Under the pieces are notes generated by a model. That model saw only the letters and a program-made list of their open reading frames with translations. It had not been told where the DNA came from and made no database searches. 64,000 bases of DNA from Mesorhizobium sp. ES1-1 (lineage in GTDB: Bacteria > Pseudomonadota > Alphaproteobacteria > Rhizobiales > Rhizobiaceae): assembly GCF_020164785.1 (NCBI RefSeq), contig NZ_JAIUGX010000007.1, forward strand, positions 186,001-250,000. The letters run 5' to 3'. Position 1 is the first letter of the stretch. Every line of letters starts with the position of its first letter. Below are positions 54,935-63,239 of the stretch, piece by piece. The translations under genes and the position numbers were made by a program.

Positions 54935-55815
54935 GGATCGAGAATGACCGGGGAGAGGTCCACCGGCTTGGAAAATTGCCGGCGCAGAAGATGCCAGAGC
55001 CGTTTCTTCAGCCGATGCGCCTGACGAAAACTCTTACGGTCAATGAGATAGTCCGCCACCATGCGCAGGCCGATGATCGGCGGCGAGCGCCAATGCCTGC
55101 CTTTCCGGTCAACGGCCGCATAGGAAACCGGAAAGAACTCTTTGAAACCGTATTTCGACCCCAGTTGGCGCCCTTCGGATTCAGGTGTCCGGCCGGATTT
55201 GAGCATATTCGTTGCGAGGAAAATCCCGACTGGCCTGGTGTGGCGGACCGGCAAGGCATCGAAAACCGCGGATGTTCCGGCATTGTCTGATGAAAGCCTC
55301 GTCCACAAGGAATCGAGCCCAAAGCCGCTCATGGAAGTTTTGAACAATGGCAGCATCCTGGCCATGACATCCGCTCTCAGGCAGGGCGCCATGATCTCGA
55401 TCCTGTCCACCAGGCGGAACTCGAAGCTCTTGCATCGCAGAAACGCCAGATGCGTAAAGTAGCTATCCAGCGTCAGCGCCGGCTGTCCGACATGCAGGCC
55501 AAGCCGGCGCATGCCGGCGAACAGGCCTTCGATCGTCGGCCGGTCGGCCTCGAGATCGTCGTCCGGTAACCAGACATATTGGTATTGCTTGAGCAAATCC
55601 GGCCGTTGCGTGATCAGGGCGTGGATGCCGTCCCATTTTCCACCATGGTGGTCGACCCGGTTTTCGAATGGCAACCGGAATGCCGACGGATCGCTTCCGT
55701 AATAGCTGACGATCAAATCGAATGCGCAACCGGCATCGCCGGCTCCCCACCCGCGATGCAGGGACCCGTCGCCAGCCCTCACGATCACCAGGTTTCGATG
55801 GGAGGCGCTCGTCAA
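54931..55815 (-). CDS. DUF707 family protein, probable sugar-transfer enzyme
   Basis: The 294-residue protein has the DUF707 pattern: NLVIVRAGDGSLHRGW, FDLIVSYYGSD and WLPDDDLEADRPTIEGLF, where DDD is reminiscent of a nucleotide-sugar-binding DxD. Family function is not proven. It is coupled to glf and is divergent from the glycosyltransferase at 56078, so a role in galactofuranose-containing glycan synthesis is inferred. Confidence 0.8.
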   Translation of the reverse strand: MTSASHRNLVIVRAGDGSLHRGWGAGDAGCAFDLIVSYYGSDPSAFRLPFENRVDHHGGKWDGIHALITQRPDLLKQYQYVWLPDDDLEADRPTIEGLFAGMRRLGLHVGQPALTLDSYFTHLAFLRCKSFEFRLVDRIEIMAPCLRADVMARMLPLFKTSMSGFGLDSLWTRLSSDNAGTSAVFDALPVRHTRPVGIFLATNMLKSGRTPESEGRQLGSKYGFKEFFPVSYAAVDRKGRHWRSPPIIGLRMVADYLIDRKSFRQAHRLKKRLWHLLRRQFSKPVDLSPVILDP

Positions 55816-56077
55816 AAGTCTGCTTCCATTCCAGCATGGTCCCTGAATTCATGGGCGTGGTGAGCGGTACACCAAAGCAAGATCAATGCGAAGGCAGCAA
55901 TGCGACCTTGTGGCTGTTCGACATGGGCCTCACGTCACGCGCACTCAGGGCAGGGGACGAATCGGAATGAGCCTGCTACGGCTGTTGCTGGCGCCGCGGC
56001 ACGACCAGGATTGCAATGGCGAATTTGCCGGCCAACACGGACTCCCGGTCGCACGCGCATCGAGGAATGACCTTGCC

Positions 56078-57001
56078 ATGAAGCTGATCATTGTGACCCC
56101 CGCGGGCAGGGAAAGATATCTTCGCCTGCTCAGCCATCATGTTCTGAAATGCCCGGATGTGGATGAGTGGCATTTGTGGGACAATTGCCGCAATGAAGCG
56201 GACCGCGCCTATCTGCAGCATCTGGCTGCGGCCGATCCTCGTTGCAAGATAAAGACCCTTCCGCACGCCGATGGGACCTTCAACGTCATCGGTGATTTTT
56301 ACCAGTTTTGCGACGATTCTGACGCTTTCTATCTGCGCCTCGACGATGATGTGATTTTCGTCGAGGACGGTTTCTTTCCGAAGTTCATGGCCAGGGTTAT
56401 GGCGGAAAGAGGCTCCGCCCTCTGGTACGCCCCGCTGATCATCAACAACGCCATATGCAACTCGTTGATCAAGCAGCTCTCCAGGGTACGGGTGGATGGC
56501 CCGCTGACATGCCAGGCCTCGTGCCAATTTTCCTGGGCCCATGCGAGCTTTCCGCAGGCGCTTCACCCGGTCTTCGTCGAAGCCGTCCGCACCGGCCGGC
56601 TGGATGATTTCCGCGTGCCGGACCGCGACATCGGGCTGTCGCGTTTCTCGATAAACGCGCTCGGTTTCTTCGGATCGGACATTGTCGATCTTGGGGACGC
56701 ATTTCACCCGATCGGTGACGAGGAGGAATGGCTGTCGGCGACCCTGCCAATGAAGCTCGGCCGGCCGGGCAAGATCTTTGGCGACCTGATCGTGGCGCAT
56801 TTCAGCTTCTATACGCAGGAGCGCCAATTGCTGCGCACCAACATCCTGGACAGCTACTACCAACTCGCGGGCCTCGCTCCTCCGATTTACGAGAAGCATC
56901 CGATCCGCCTGAGGGACCGGCTAAAGCAATGGAGGAGAGGTCGACGGGCATCGAGACCGCCGCGCTATACCATCTCGTTGCCCACGGCCGTCTCGGATTG
57001 A
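56078..57001 (+). CDS. Glycosyltransferase family protein
   Basis: The 307-residue protein (MKLIIVTPAGRERYLRLLSH) has a GT-A-like alpha/beta N-terminus and an acidic motif LRLDDDVIFVEDGF that could bind a metal and nucleotide sugar. I could not name the GT family. The start at ATG 56078 follows GAGGA; ATG 55967 is in frame and gives a longer protein. It is divergent from DUF707. Its 3' end overlaps the small membrane gene by about 70 bases. Confidence 0.72.
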   Translation: MKLIIVTPAGRERYLRLLSHHVLKCPDVDEWHLWDNCRNEADRAYLQHLAAADPRCKIKTLPHADGTFNVIGDFYQFCDDSDAFYLRLDDDVIFVEDGFFPKFMARVMAERGSALWYAPLIINNAICNSLIKQLSRVRVDGPLTCQASCQFSWAHASFPQALHPVFVEAVRTGRLDDFRVPDRDIGLSRFSINALGFFGSDIVDLGDAFHPIGDEEEWLSATLPMKLGRPGKIFGDLIVAHFSFYTQERQLLRTNILDSYYQLAGLAPPIYEKHPIRLRDRLKQWRRGRRASRPPRYTISLPTAVSD

Positions 57002-57240
57002 CCTATCCGGTTCTCTACCAATGGTTGGCGATCCCGCTATTGTTCAGCCTGGACACGCTCTGGATCTCGTCGATCATGGGGGTGCCCGTCAGTCAGCTGA
57101 TTGTCGGAGAGGCCCTGGTAACCCTCCTGGTCTCGTTCATGGTGACCGGCCTCTGGGTCGCTTACGTGTACCGGTCTGTTCGGGTAAGGAACACCTTCAC
57201 CGATGAAAACGCGTCGGTCCGGGCTGTGGCCGCCTCATAG
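56929..57240 (+). CDS. Small two-helix membrane protein
   Basis: The 103-residue protein starts at ATG 56929 inside the 3' end of the glycosyltransferase gene. Residues from about 20 to 85 form two hydrophobic helices (LTYPVLYQWLAIPLLFSLDT and VGEALVTLLVSFMVTGLWVA). It has the form of a small membrane component, but no homologue was recognised. The overlap suggests coupling with the glycosyltransferase. Confidence 0.6.
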   Translation: MEERSTGIETAALYHLVAHGRLGLTYPVLYQWLAIPLLFSLDTLWISSIMGVPVSQLIVGEALVTLLVSFMVTGLWVAYVYRSVRVRNTFTDENASVRAVAAS

Positions 57241-57343
57241 GTAGCTCCGCTTCGCGATTGAGGGCTCAGTTTGCGAAGCAAATTGCCTGTCCGTATTCAC
57301 GAGATGATGGCGCCTCCGCTGAAAATCGGGCAGAGATGCGCCA

Positions 57344-58702
57344 ATGCCTGCCTCAAGCCGAAACTTTGTCCGACTGACAACCACCGCTCTCCTGATAGGG
57401 TTTGTGGCGCTCATGGCTATCGTCGCCACCAACTTCTGGCTGGGGCAGAGAGCTCAATCCTATTTCGACAATGCGATCGAGGCGCGCGACACGCGGATCG
57501 CGGCCGTTGAGCTGAGAAACGCGATGCAGACGGCAGAGGCGAGCGAGCGCGGCTTTGTGATCACCGGAAACGAGATCTATCTAGGCCCTTACCAAACCGC
57601 CAAGGCCCAGGCGCAGCGCCATCTCAAGGCGCTGCAGGCCTTGCTGACGACCTATCCCGATTCCGAATCCACCCTGCGCAGGCTCTCGGCGATCTTAATC
57701 ACCAAATTCGACGAACTCGATCAAACAATAGCGCTCAAAAGAGACAACCGCGACGCGGAGATACTGGCGATATTCCGCACCAACAGGGGCAAGGCGCTGA
57801 CCGACGAAGCGAATGTGTTCTTCTCGGGCATCATTGGAAGAGCGGATGACCGGCTGACGTCGGGCGTGGCCGAGCAACGCGCCAACAGCAGGTGGCTGCG
57901 GCTTGTTTCCGCCATCGGCGGGCTTGTGATCGTCGCCGTTGTTGCCGGTGCCGCCTATGGGGCCGCTCGCTACACCAGGGAATTGCGCGATACACGCGAC
58001 CAGGTCAATGAACTCAACAGCGAGTTGGAGGAACGCGTCGCTGCCCGGACAGAGGATCTGGCAAAGGCGCGCGATCGCGCCGAGGTGCTCCTATCGGAGG
58101 TCAATCACAGAGTCGCCAACAGCCTCGCGCTTGTCTCGTCACTGGTAAACCTGCAGTCGAAGGCCGTTGCGGATTCTGCCGCGAAGGACGCTCTCGCCGA
58201 GACACACGATCGCATCCTCGCGATTTCGATGGTTCACAGGAGGCTGTACGGCTCCTCCGACGTTCGGTCAGTATCGATGAACGAATATCTTGCAGGTCTC
58301 CTCGACCACCTGCGCACGTCGTTGCGCGCCCAGGTCCAAGGCGTCAGCCTGACTTACCATATCGAGCCGATCGAACTTGAAACCGATACCAGCATAAGCC
58401 TTGGTGTGGTGGTCACCGAACTCGTCACCAACGCTTTCAAATATGCCTATCCCGGGGGCGTTGGAGAGGTACGGGTGGGGCTCGGCAGACTGGCGGACGA
58501 CCAAGCCGAACTGGTGGTGGAAGACGACGGAATTGGAAGGACCGACGGCGCGCCCGCAAAGGGGACCGGCGTGGGCAGCAGGATCATCAATGCCATGTGC
58601 ATGAACCTCGGCGCCCGGATCGACTATCGGCTCCTCCAGCCTGGAACGGCAGCTCATCTGGTATTTTCGACAAAACCACGACGCGCTGCCTCGGTACAGT
58701 AG
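57344..58702 (+). CDS. CHASE3-HisKA_2 sensor histidine kinase
   Basis: The 452-residue protein has a first helix (12-33), a CHASE3-like periplasmic sensor (about 34-180), a second helix (188-208) and a coiled coil (about 212-248). The HisKA_2 phosphoacceptor is His255 in SEVNHRVANSLALVSSLVNL. The HATPase domain has VVTELVTNAFKYAYPGG and EDDGIGRT. No response regulator is adjacent. HisKA_2 kinases in rhizobia often feed the PhyR-EcfG general stress pathway, but here that is inference. A sugar-binding protein follows. Confidence 0.93.
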   Translation: MPASSRNFVRLTTTALLIGFVALMAIVATNFWLGQRAQSYFDNAIEARDTRIAAVELRNAMQTAEASERGFVITGNEIYLGPYQTAKAQAQRHLKALQALLTTYPDSESTLRRLSAILITKFDELDQTIALKRDNRDAEILAIFRTNRGKALTDEANVFFSGIIGRADDRLTSGVAEQRANSRWLRLVSAIGGLVIVAVVAGAAYGAARYTRELRDTRDQVNELNSELEERVAARTEDLAKARDRAEVLLSEVNHRVANSLALVSSLVNLQSKAVADSAAKDALAETHDRILAISMVHRRLYGSSDVRSVSMNEYLAGLLDHLRTSLRAQVQGVSLTYHIEPIELETDTSISLGVVVTELVTNAFKYAYPGGVGEVRVGLGRLADDQAELVVEDDGIGRTDGAPAKGTGVGSRIINAMCMNLGARIDYRLLQPGTAAHLVFSTKPRRAASVQ

Positions 58703-58792
58703 ACCGCGCGATCGCAAGATGAAAAACTGCCCGCGACGACACGATGGGTAGAGTGTTGTGATCGTCACGAAGGGAACGCCGGGGGGATAAGC

Positions 58793-59953
58793 TTGGTTGA
58801 TCTGAAGACTGCTGCCGGCCGGCGGCCGAATTGGGCCGCGATAGTCGTCCTTGCCATCGCCTCGACAGCGGGAAGCGCCATGGCTGGCCCGCAGCCCGGC
58901 GGCGCCGGCATCACGCAGCCAACAGTGTTTCCAGTTTTCAATCCGAACGCACCCTCCTGCAATGCCCCAACCGATCTCTCCAAGGTGCTGGCTTATGTCC
59001 AGGAGAACGACCGCGAGTTCCTGCAAGGGGTGGGTCATGGCCTGTCCATGGCGGCGAAGGATCGCGGACTGGAGTATCGGCAGTTCCTGGTGCAGAACGA
59101 TGTCGGCAAGGCGATCGTTGAGGTGCAGTCCCTCGTAGCCGAGAAGGTCGGCGCCATGGTTGCCACTTCTCCGGATCCAGCGGCGTTCGCTCCCGCTCTT
59201 CAAGGCGCGATCTGGTCCGGAGCATTCGTCGGCACTGTGGTGCCTCCGCCGGCGACTTTGCTTCTCAATGCTCCGCAATATCGGACCGGCAAGGTGCTGA
59301 CCGATGCGGCGATCAACCATATCAACACCAGGCTGGGCGGAAAGGCGAAGGTCGTTCTGCTGACACAGGACACGATGGAGTTTCTGGCGCCCCGGTTCAC
59401 GGCAATGCGCGATGGGCTGAATGCCTTGCCGGGCGTAACCATCGTTGCCGATATCGCGCCTAGGCCGGTTACCAAGCAAGGCGGCTTCGCCACGATGCAG
59501 ACCATCCTTGTGGCCAACCCGGACGTGGACGTGGTGCTGGGCGGCGACGCTGTCGTGCTGGGTGCGCTCGAAGCGTTGCGGGCCGCGAAGAAGGACAGAC
59601 CGGACCAATTTCTGGGCGGCATTGACGGCGAGCCGGAGGCAGTGGCTGAAATACGGAAGGGGAACAGTCCCTATAAGGCGAGTATCTCCCTGGCCTCACC
59701 GGTTTTCGGCTATGCAATGGGCCAGTTTGCGGCCGACTGGCTTGCCGGCAAGAGCATTCCCCAAGCGATGGACATCCTGCCCGTAGCCCTGACGAGCGCC
59801 AATCTGGCCCGTTACGAAGCTGATCTCGCTGACCCGGCTTCTGTCTATGCCGACGGGGCGCGCCGCAACGCCTATCTCAACATGTATGGGAACATTTGCT
59901 TCGACAGCCGCGACCAATATGTGAACTTCCCGTGGTCGTCCGAGCGGGAGTAG
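58793..59953 (+). CDS. Periplasmic sugar-binding protein (ribose type) without adjacent transporter
   Basis: The 386-residue protein starts at TTG 58793 behind GGGGGGATAA. A signal peptide (about 1-31, AMA-G) is followed by a type I periplasmic-binding fold: VLAYVQENDREFLQGVGHGL, GKAKVVLLTQDTMEFLAPR and VDVVLGGDAVVLGALEALRA. No permease or ATPase gene lies in the window beside it. It is 90 bases downstream of the sensor kinase and may serve as a ligand sensor for it. Confidence 0.85.
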   Translation: MVDLKTAAGRRPNWAAIVVLAIASTAGSAMAGPQPGGAGITQPTVFPVFNPNAPSCNAPTDLSKVLAYVQENDREFLQGVGHGLSMAAKDRGLEYRQFLVQNDVGKAIVEVQSLVAEKVGAMVATSPDPAAFAPALQGAIWSGAFVGTVVPPPATLLLNAPQYRTGKVLTDAAINHINTRLGGKAKVVLLTQDTMEFLAPRFTAMRDGLNALPGVTIVADIAPRPVTKQGGFATMQTILVANPDVDVVLGGDAVVLGALEALRAAKKDRPDQFLGGIDGEPEAVAEIRKGNSPYKASISLASPVFGYAMGQFAADWLAGKSIPQAMDILPVALTSANLARYEADLADPASVYADGARRNAYLNMYGNICFDSRDQYVNFPWSSERE

Positions 59954-60000
59954 CCGCGAAGCATCCTCGCTTTACAGGCCCGTATAGTACGGGGCAGGGG

Positions 60001-60111
60001 TCAGGCAAACAACCAGAGGGCCAGCGATCCCACAGCTAAAAACAGCAGCGGCGCTACAGCCAGGATCATGCTTGCTGGGTCAGCGGATGGCTCTGGATAG
60101 GATGGCATCAT
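60001..60111 (-). CDS. Possible tiny membrane protein B (36 residues)
   Basis: The minus strand encodes MMPSYPEPSADPASMILAVA followed by a hydrophobic helix and the ending ALWLFA. The start ATG overlaps the TGA of the upstream tiny ORF as TTATGATG, so translation could be coupled. It has a proline-rich N-terminus and one transmembrane helix. Too short for family assignment. Confidence 0.4.
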   Translation of the reverse strand: MMPSYPEPSADPASMILAVAPLLFLAVGSLALWLFA

Positions 60112-60206
60112 AAAACCCAAATCGACAGGAGAAGCACACCGAAGGCGACAGGCAATGCGATGGCTAGGACGGTCTCGACTAATCTTAATTCGCGATCGTT
60201 AAACAC
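60108..60206 (-). CDS. Possible tiny membrane protein A (32 residues)
   Basis: A GTG-initiated frame encodes VFNDRELRLVETVLAIALPV followed by a hydrophobic helix ending in SIWVL and TGA. A charged N-terminus and one helix are consistent with a single-pass small membrane protein. It overlaps ORF B by four bases, which is the main support for both being real. No strong ribosome-binding site was seen at the GTG. Confidence 0.4.
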   Translation of the reverse strand: MFNDRELRLVETVLAIALPVAFGVLLLSIWVL

Positions 60207-60487
60207 TTGGGATGCTCGTCGAATTCAGATTTTAAATCTCCAGAACGCCCAACGGTTCCCCCGCCTGGGGTGGAAATCCAGGCGATGCATGCCGAAAGTT
60301 CAGCATGGTTGGCTGCAGGCCGCCCCCGGTTCACTGCGACCCTCGCCGAGTTGTTTGCTCGGGACCTTCCAGCCGCGAATATTCACAGGCCTGATGGAAG
60401 GGCGATTGCCGATGTCGCGGCTCGTGGGAAACTCGGACAGCATAGCATCGCGGCCGACAAAGCTCCGGACAATCAAGCTTGACGCGC

Positions 60488-60724
60488 CTAGGCACTCCAC
60501 CCGGAGGTCAAGATGAGCGAGGCCTCGAACAGTTGGGCGCCGGTGTGGCTTCTCACCTTGACAGTGAGTTTGACAAGGTCGCGATCAGGCATCTCTTCAT
60601 GCGCGACGTCATGTAGAATTCGCAGAGCTTCTGTTTTGGCGCGCTCTTTTGTCTCGAACAACTGCCCTTGTTCGTCCAGGACAGGCCCTTCGCTGTTATA
60701 AAAATCGAAAAAGTATCGGTCCAT
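60488..60724 (-). CDS. DUF6894 family protein
   Basis: The 78-residue protein starts at ATG 60724 (MDRYFFDFYNSEGPVLDEQG). The pattern, with RYFFDFYN, a charged central helix TKERAKTEALRILHDVAHEE and a C-terminal VKVRSHTGAQLFEASL, matches a small family abundant in rhizobia and of unknown function. Upstream residues in the frame look spurious. It faces the Crp/Fnr gene across about 160 bases. Confidence 0.82.
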   Translation of the reverse strand: MDRYFFDFYNSEGPVLDEQGQLFETKERAKTEALRILHDVAHEEMPDRDLVKLTVKVRSHTGAQLFEASLILTSGWSA

Positions 60725-60885
60725 TGCGCGCTCGTCCGACGATGTAATTGAACAAATTTCCTCAAGGGACGATCGTTCCCCGTCCTGAACCGAAAGAACT
60801 GGTATTCCGCGCGAAAATAGAGCAGCTTCGCGAGCCGGGATGGCGCGAAGGATCATTTTCTGACGCGCCCCGTGGGAGGATCTGT

Positions 60886-61605
60886 ATGCTGGAATCCTTA
60901 TTTCTTCAGCTTAGACGGCACGACGTCCTGACCGACGCCGAGACGTCGATGTTGGCTGAGGCGATTACGACCGGGCGCGAGTTCGATACCGGGCAGGATC
61001 TGGTTTCGATAGGCTCGCGGCCAGCCTACAGCACCCTGCTGGTCGAGGGGTTCGCGGCGCGATACAAGGTTCTGGAAAACGGCGGCCGGCAGTTCACCTC
61101 GCTCCAGGTTCCGGGGGATTTCGTCGATCTCCACGCCTTCTTGCTCAAGACGATGGACCACGGAATCGTTGCATTGACGCCATGTCGCGTGATGCTTGCC
61201 GACCACAACCGCCTGCGAAGGATCACGGAAGAAGCCCCGCATTTGACTCGGATACTGTGGCTAGACACCCTTGTCGACGGAGCAATCCATCGAGAATGGA
61301 TCGTTGCCATGGGGCGCCGCTCCAAAACCTCTCACCTAGCCCACCTGTTTTGTGAACTCTTCGTCCGGCTGGAGACCGTGAAGCTCACCGAGGGCAATAC
61401 TTTCCATCTCCCTTTGACGCAGGCAGAACTCGCCGATGTGATGGGTCTGTCGGTCGTTCATATGAACAGGGTCATCGGCGCGTTGAGAAAGTCCGGCGCG
61501 GTCAATTGGTCGGGGCAGAAAGTGACCATTCTCGATTGGGAACGATTGCAAGCTGCTGCCGAATTCGACCCCACATACCTCAGCCTGAACAACGAGCCGA
61601 GGTAA
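60886..61605 (+). CDS. Crp/Fnr family transcriptional regulator
   Basis: The 239-residue protein starts at ATG 60886 behind GGGAGGA. The N-terminal cyclic-nucleotide-binding-like beta roll (20-120) is followed by a C-terminal HTH with LPLTQAELADVMGLSVVHMN and a preceding dimer helix. No N-terminal cysteine cluster is present, so it is not an iron-sulfur FNR. Such regulators are common in rhizobia and their effectors are mostly unknown. It is divergent from the DUF6894 gene. Confidence 0.92.
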   Translation: MLESLFLQLRRHDVLTDAETSMLAEAITTGREFDTGQDLVSIGSRPAYSTLLVEGFAARYKVLENGGRQFTSLQVPGDFVDLHAFLLKTMDHGIVALTPCRVMLADHNRLRRITEEAPHLTRILWLDTLVDGAIHREWIVAMGRRSKTSHLAHLFCELFVRLETVKLTEGNTFHLPLTQAELADVMGLSVVHMNRVIGALRKSGAVNWSGQKVTILDWERLQAAAEFDPTYLSLNNEPR

Positions 61606-61696
61606 CCGCGGTTCGGCACCCGACAAGGCTTGTCGACAGGCAGTCGGGTTAGGAGACGGCGGGACCCGGGATAGCTTATCAGGCAGCATAAGCCTT

Positions 61697-61772
61697 TGGT
61701 GCCCCCGGACGGAATCGAACCGCCGACCTTCGGTTTACAAAACCGCTGCTCTACCAGCTGAGCTACAAGGGC
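61697..61772 (-). tRNA. tRNA-Thr(UGU)
   Basis: The minus strand folds into a 76-base cloverleaf including CCA. The acceptor stem has GCCCTTG at the 5' end pairing with CGGGGGC and two G-U pairs. The D loop has AGCTCAGCTGGTAGAGC, the T arm GGCGGTTCGAATCCGTC. The anticodon loop TTTGTAA gives anticodon UGU (61737-61739 complement), so threonine. CCA is encoded. Confidence 0.97.
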
Positions 61773-61927
61773 ATGGCGCTCCGGTTAGCATATTTGTCGC
61801 GCCAGTAAAGACAAAACTGGGTTCGATTGCCTGGCTGGTGGAGCAAGCCACCAAATCTGCATGCTGAAATCGGTCACCACGCTTCCTACATTCGGGAAGG
61901 CTGCAATCGTTTCGGAAGGGGTGCCGC

Positions 61928-62095
61928 ATGATCAGACTTGTCATCATTCTCCTTCTCGTCATTATCGCCTGGATGCTGCTTGTGAAGCTCATCAGCGACA
62001 TCAAGAAAGCCAATGTCGACTGGACCGGCGTCACCACCATTGTCGGCTTCATCGCGCTCGCTTTCTGGCTTCGCCATGTCACTGGCATGGGGTGA
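61928..62095 (+). CDS. Small membrane protein (55 residues)
   Basis: The ORF starts with ATG 61928 after CGGAAGGGG and encodes MIRLVIILLLVIIAWMLLVK, then a charged loop with ISDIKKANVDWTG and a second helix ending in WLRHVTGMG. Two transmembrane helices with a short polar loop are predicted. Good codon usage and a ribosome-binding site support a real gene. Function is unknown. Confidence 0.65.
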   Translation: MIRLVIILLLVIIAWMLLVKLISDIKKANVDWTGVTTIVGFIALAFWLRHVTGMG

Positions 62096-62194
62096 GAGGG
62101 AAAGGGTGGGAGTAGGGAGTTGCGTCGTTCGTATTGGGATGGCGCCTTTCACTACTGCCACAGCCTCTCTCGGAAAATCTCCTCGACCTTTCGA

Positions 62195-62268
62195 ACCTTT
62201 TGGCCTGCCGCCCCGACTGATCTCCAGGGGCGAATGGGTCGCCTCGGTCAAGGATCCAGGAGATCATC
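62195..62268 (+). promoter_or_regulatory. 5' leader of the histidine-rich gene, shared with the BA14K-like gene
   Basis: GGCGAATGGGTCGCCTCGGTCAA just before the start of the histidine-rich gene can form a small hairpin (GGCGA with TCGCC). A very similar block, GGCGGATGGATCGCC, lies at the same distance before the BA14K-like gene at 62708. Confidence 0.45.
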
Positions 62269-62478
62269 ATGTTGAAGCGTACTCTCACTTCAGGCCTCAT
62301 CGCCTTTTTCGTCGCGACCGGTTCGCTCGCCGGCACCGTCGGCACGACGTCAGCCCACGGCATGCACGGCCATCATCACCACCATCACAAGAAGCACTTC
62401 AAGAAGTTCTGGTGGAAGCACCATAACCATCATCACAAGCACCATTACGGGCACGGCAAGGTGATCATTTTCCTTTGA
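62269..62478 (+). CDS. Small secreted histidine-rich protein
   Basis: The 69-residue protein has a signal peptide (about 1-29, TSAHG) that is similar to that of the next gene. The mature part is almost half His and Lys, including a run of six histidines at 35-40 and NHHHKHHYGHG. A metal-binding or buffering role in the periplasm is plausible but inferred. The start follows AGGAG. A terminator follows at 62501. Confidence 0.8.
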   Translation: MLKRTLTSGLIAFFVATGSLAGTVGTTSAHGMHGHHHHHHKKHFKKFWWKHHNHHHKHHYGHGKVIIFL

Positions 62479-62500
62479 TGGAGGGACCCATTCTTCGACG

Positions 62501-62523
62501 GGGCGGCTTAGGCCGCCCTTTTT
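62501..62523 (+). terminator. Intrinsic terminator after the histidine-rich gene
   Basis: GGGCGGC TTAG GCCGCCC forms a 7-bp stem with a four-base loop, followed by five T residues. Confidence 0.88.
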
Positions 62524-62707
62524 CGTTCGGCGCCCGTTTTGTGAAGAGGAACCGCTTGCTGCGCTAGAACTCATTCGCCCGCATGAGTTCGGCCGTTCGA
62601 TTCAGCTGCAGAAAGGCAATAAAGATTCGAACCTTTCTCCCTCCCGCGACGACAGACAATCAAGAGGCGGATGGATCGCCTCGGTCAACGCAGCAAAGGA
62701 GATCATC

Positions 62708-63019
62708 ATGTTCAAGCGCACGTTCGTTTCCGGCCTCATCGCCACCACAGTCGCCGCCACCATGCTGGCCGGCACCGTACAACCTTCGGCCGCGCATTCC
62801 TTCCACCACCACAATGGCCTGGGCATCGGCATCGCCGCTGGTGTCGGCGGTTTCGTCCTCGGCAGCCTGCTCACGCAACAGCAGCCACGCACGGTTTACA
62901 TCGACGAAGGTGGCGATTCCTGGCACGTTCGCCGCTGCTACGACCGCTACCAGAGTTACGATGCCTATTCCGACACCTATCTCGGACACGATGGCTATCG
63001 CCACTACTGCCGGCTCTGA
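62708..63019 (+). CDS. BA14K-like secreted protein
   Basis: The 103-residue protein has a signal peptide (about 1-29) resembling that of the histidine-rich neighbour (MFKRTFVSGLIA versus MLKRTLTSGLIA). A glycine-rich segment (IGIAAGVGGFVLGSLL) may be membrane-associated. The C-terminal SWHVRRCYDRYQSYDAYSDT and HYCRL match BA14K-type lectin-like repeats of rhizobia and Brucella. Start follows AAAGGAG. A terminator follows. Confidence 0.83.
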   Translation: MFKRTFVSGLIATTVAATMLAGTVQPSAAHSFHHHNGLGIGIAAGVGGFVLGSLLTQQQPRTVYIDEGGDSWHVRRCYDRYQSYDAYSDTYLGHDGYRHYCRL

Positions 63020-63029
63020 GAAGATGGAA

Positions 63030-63053
63030 GAGGGGCGTCCGCTGCCCCTCTTT
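63030..63053 (+). terminator. Intrinsic terminator after the BA14K-like gene
   Basis: GAGGGGC and GCCCCTC form a 7-bp stem with a loop of seven bases, followed by TTTCCC. Confidence 0.75.
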
Positions 63054-63239
63054 CCCTATCAGGGCCGATGAAGGAACACGGGTGCGTTAGGGCTCGAATT
63101 CCGTTATGGAGTGAGGCACCAGTATCTCGATGCGCACCGAGATCGACAATGTCACCGAATTCGACGACCCTGCTTAACCCACGAAGGGGCAACGGCTGGT
63201 CGTCATGCTCTGTGACTCATTTGTTGAGGAAAGTGCACT

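Larger units (their letters stand above)
59954..60487. other. 534-base region between the sugar-binding protein and the DUF6894 gene
   Basis: It contains the two overlapping tiny minus-strand ORFs (60001-60206). The rest, 60207-60487, has an open plus-strand frame of 91 codons, but the product has no recognised features and it was not counted as a gene. No terminator was clear. Confidence 0.5.

Noticed and set aside
60207..60482. A 91-codon plus-strand frame
   Set aside because: No recognisable family, no ribosome-binding site and no conserved context. It remains an open frame of uncertain meaning.
61697..62095. tRNA-Thr as an integration site for a mobile element
   Set aside because: No integrase or direct repeat of the tRNA 3' end was found in the window, so there is no evidence for an island.
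63071..63239. Remnant coding sequence ahead of the isomerase gene (MRTEIDNVTEFDDPA)
   Set aside because: Only 15 codons are open and there is no ribosome-binding site, so it cannot be called a gene.
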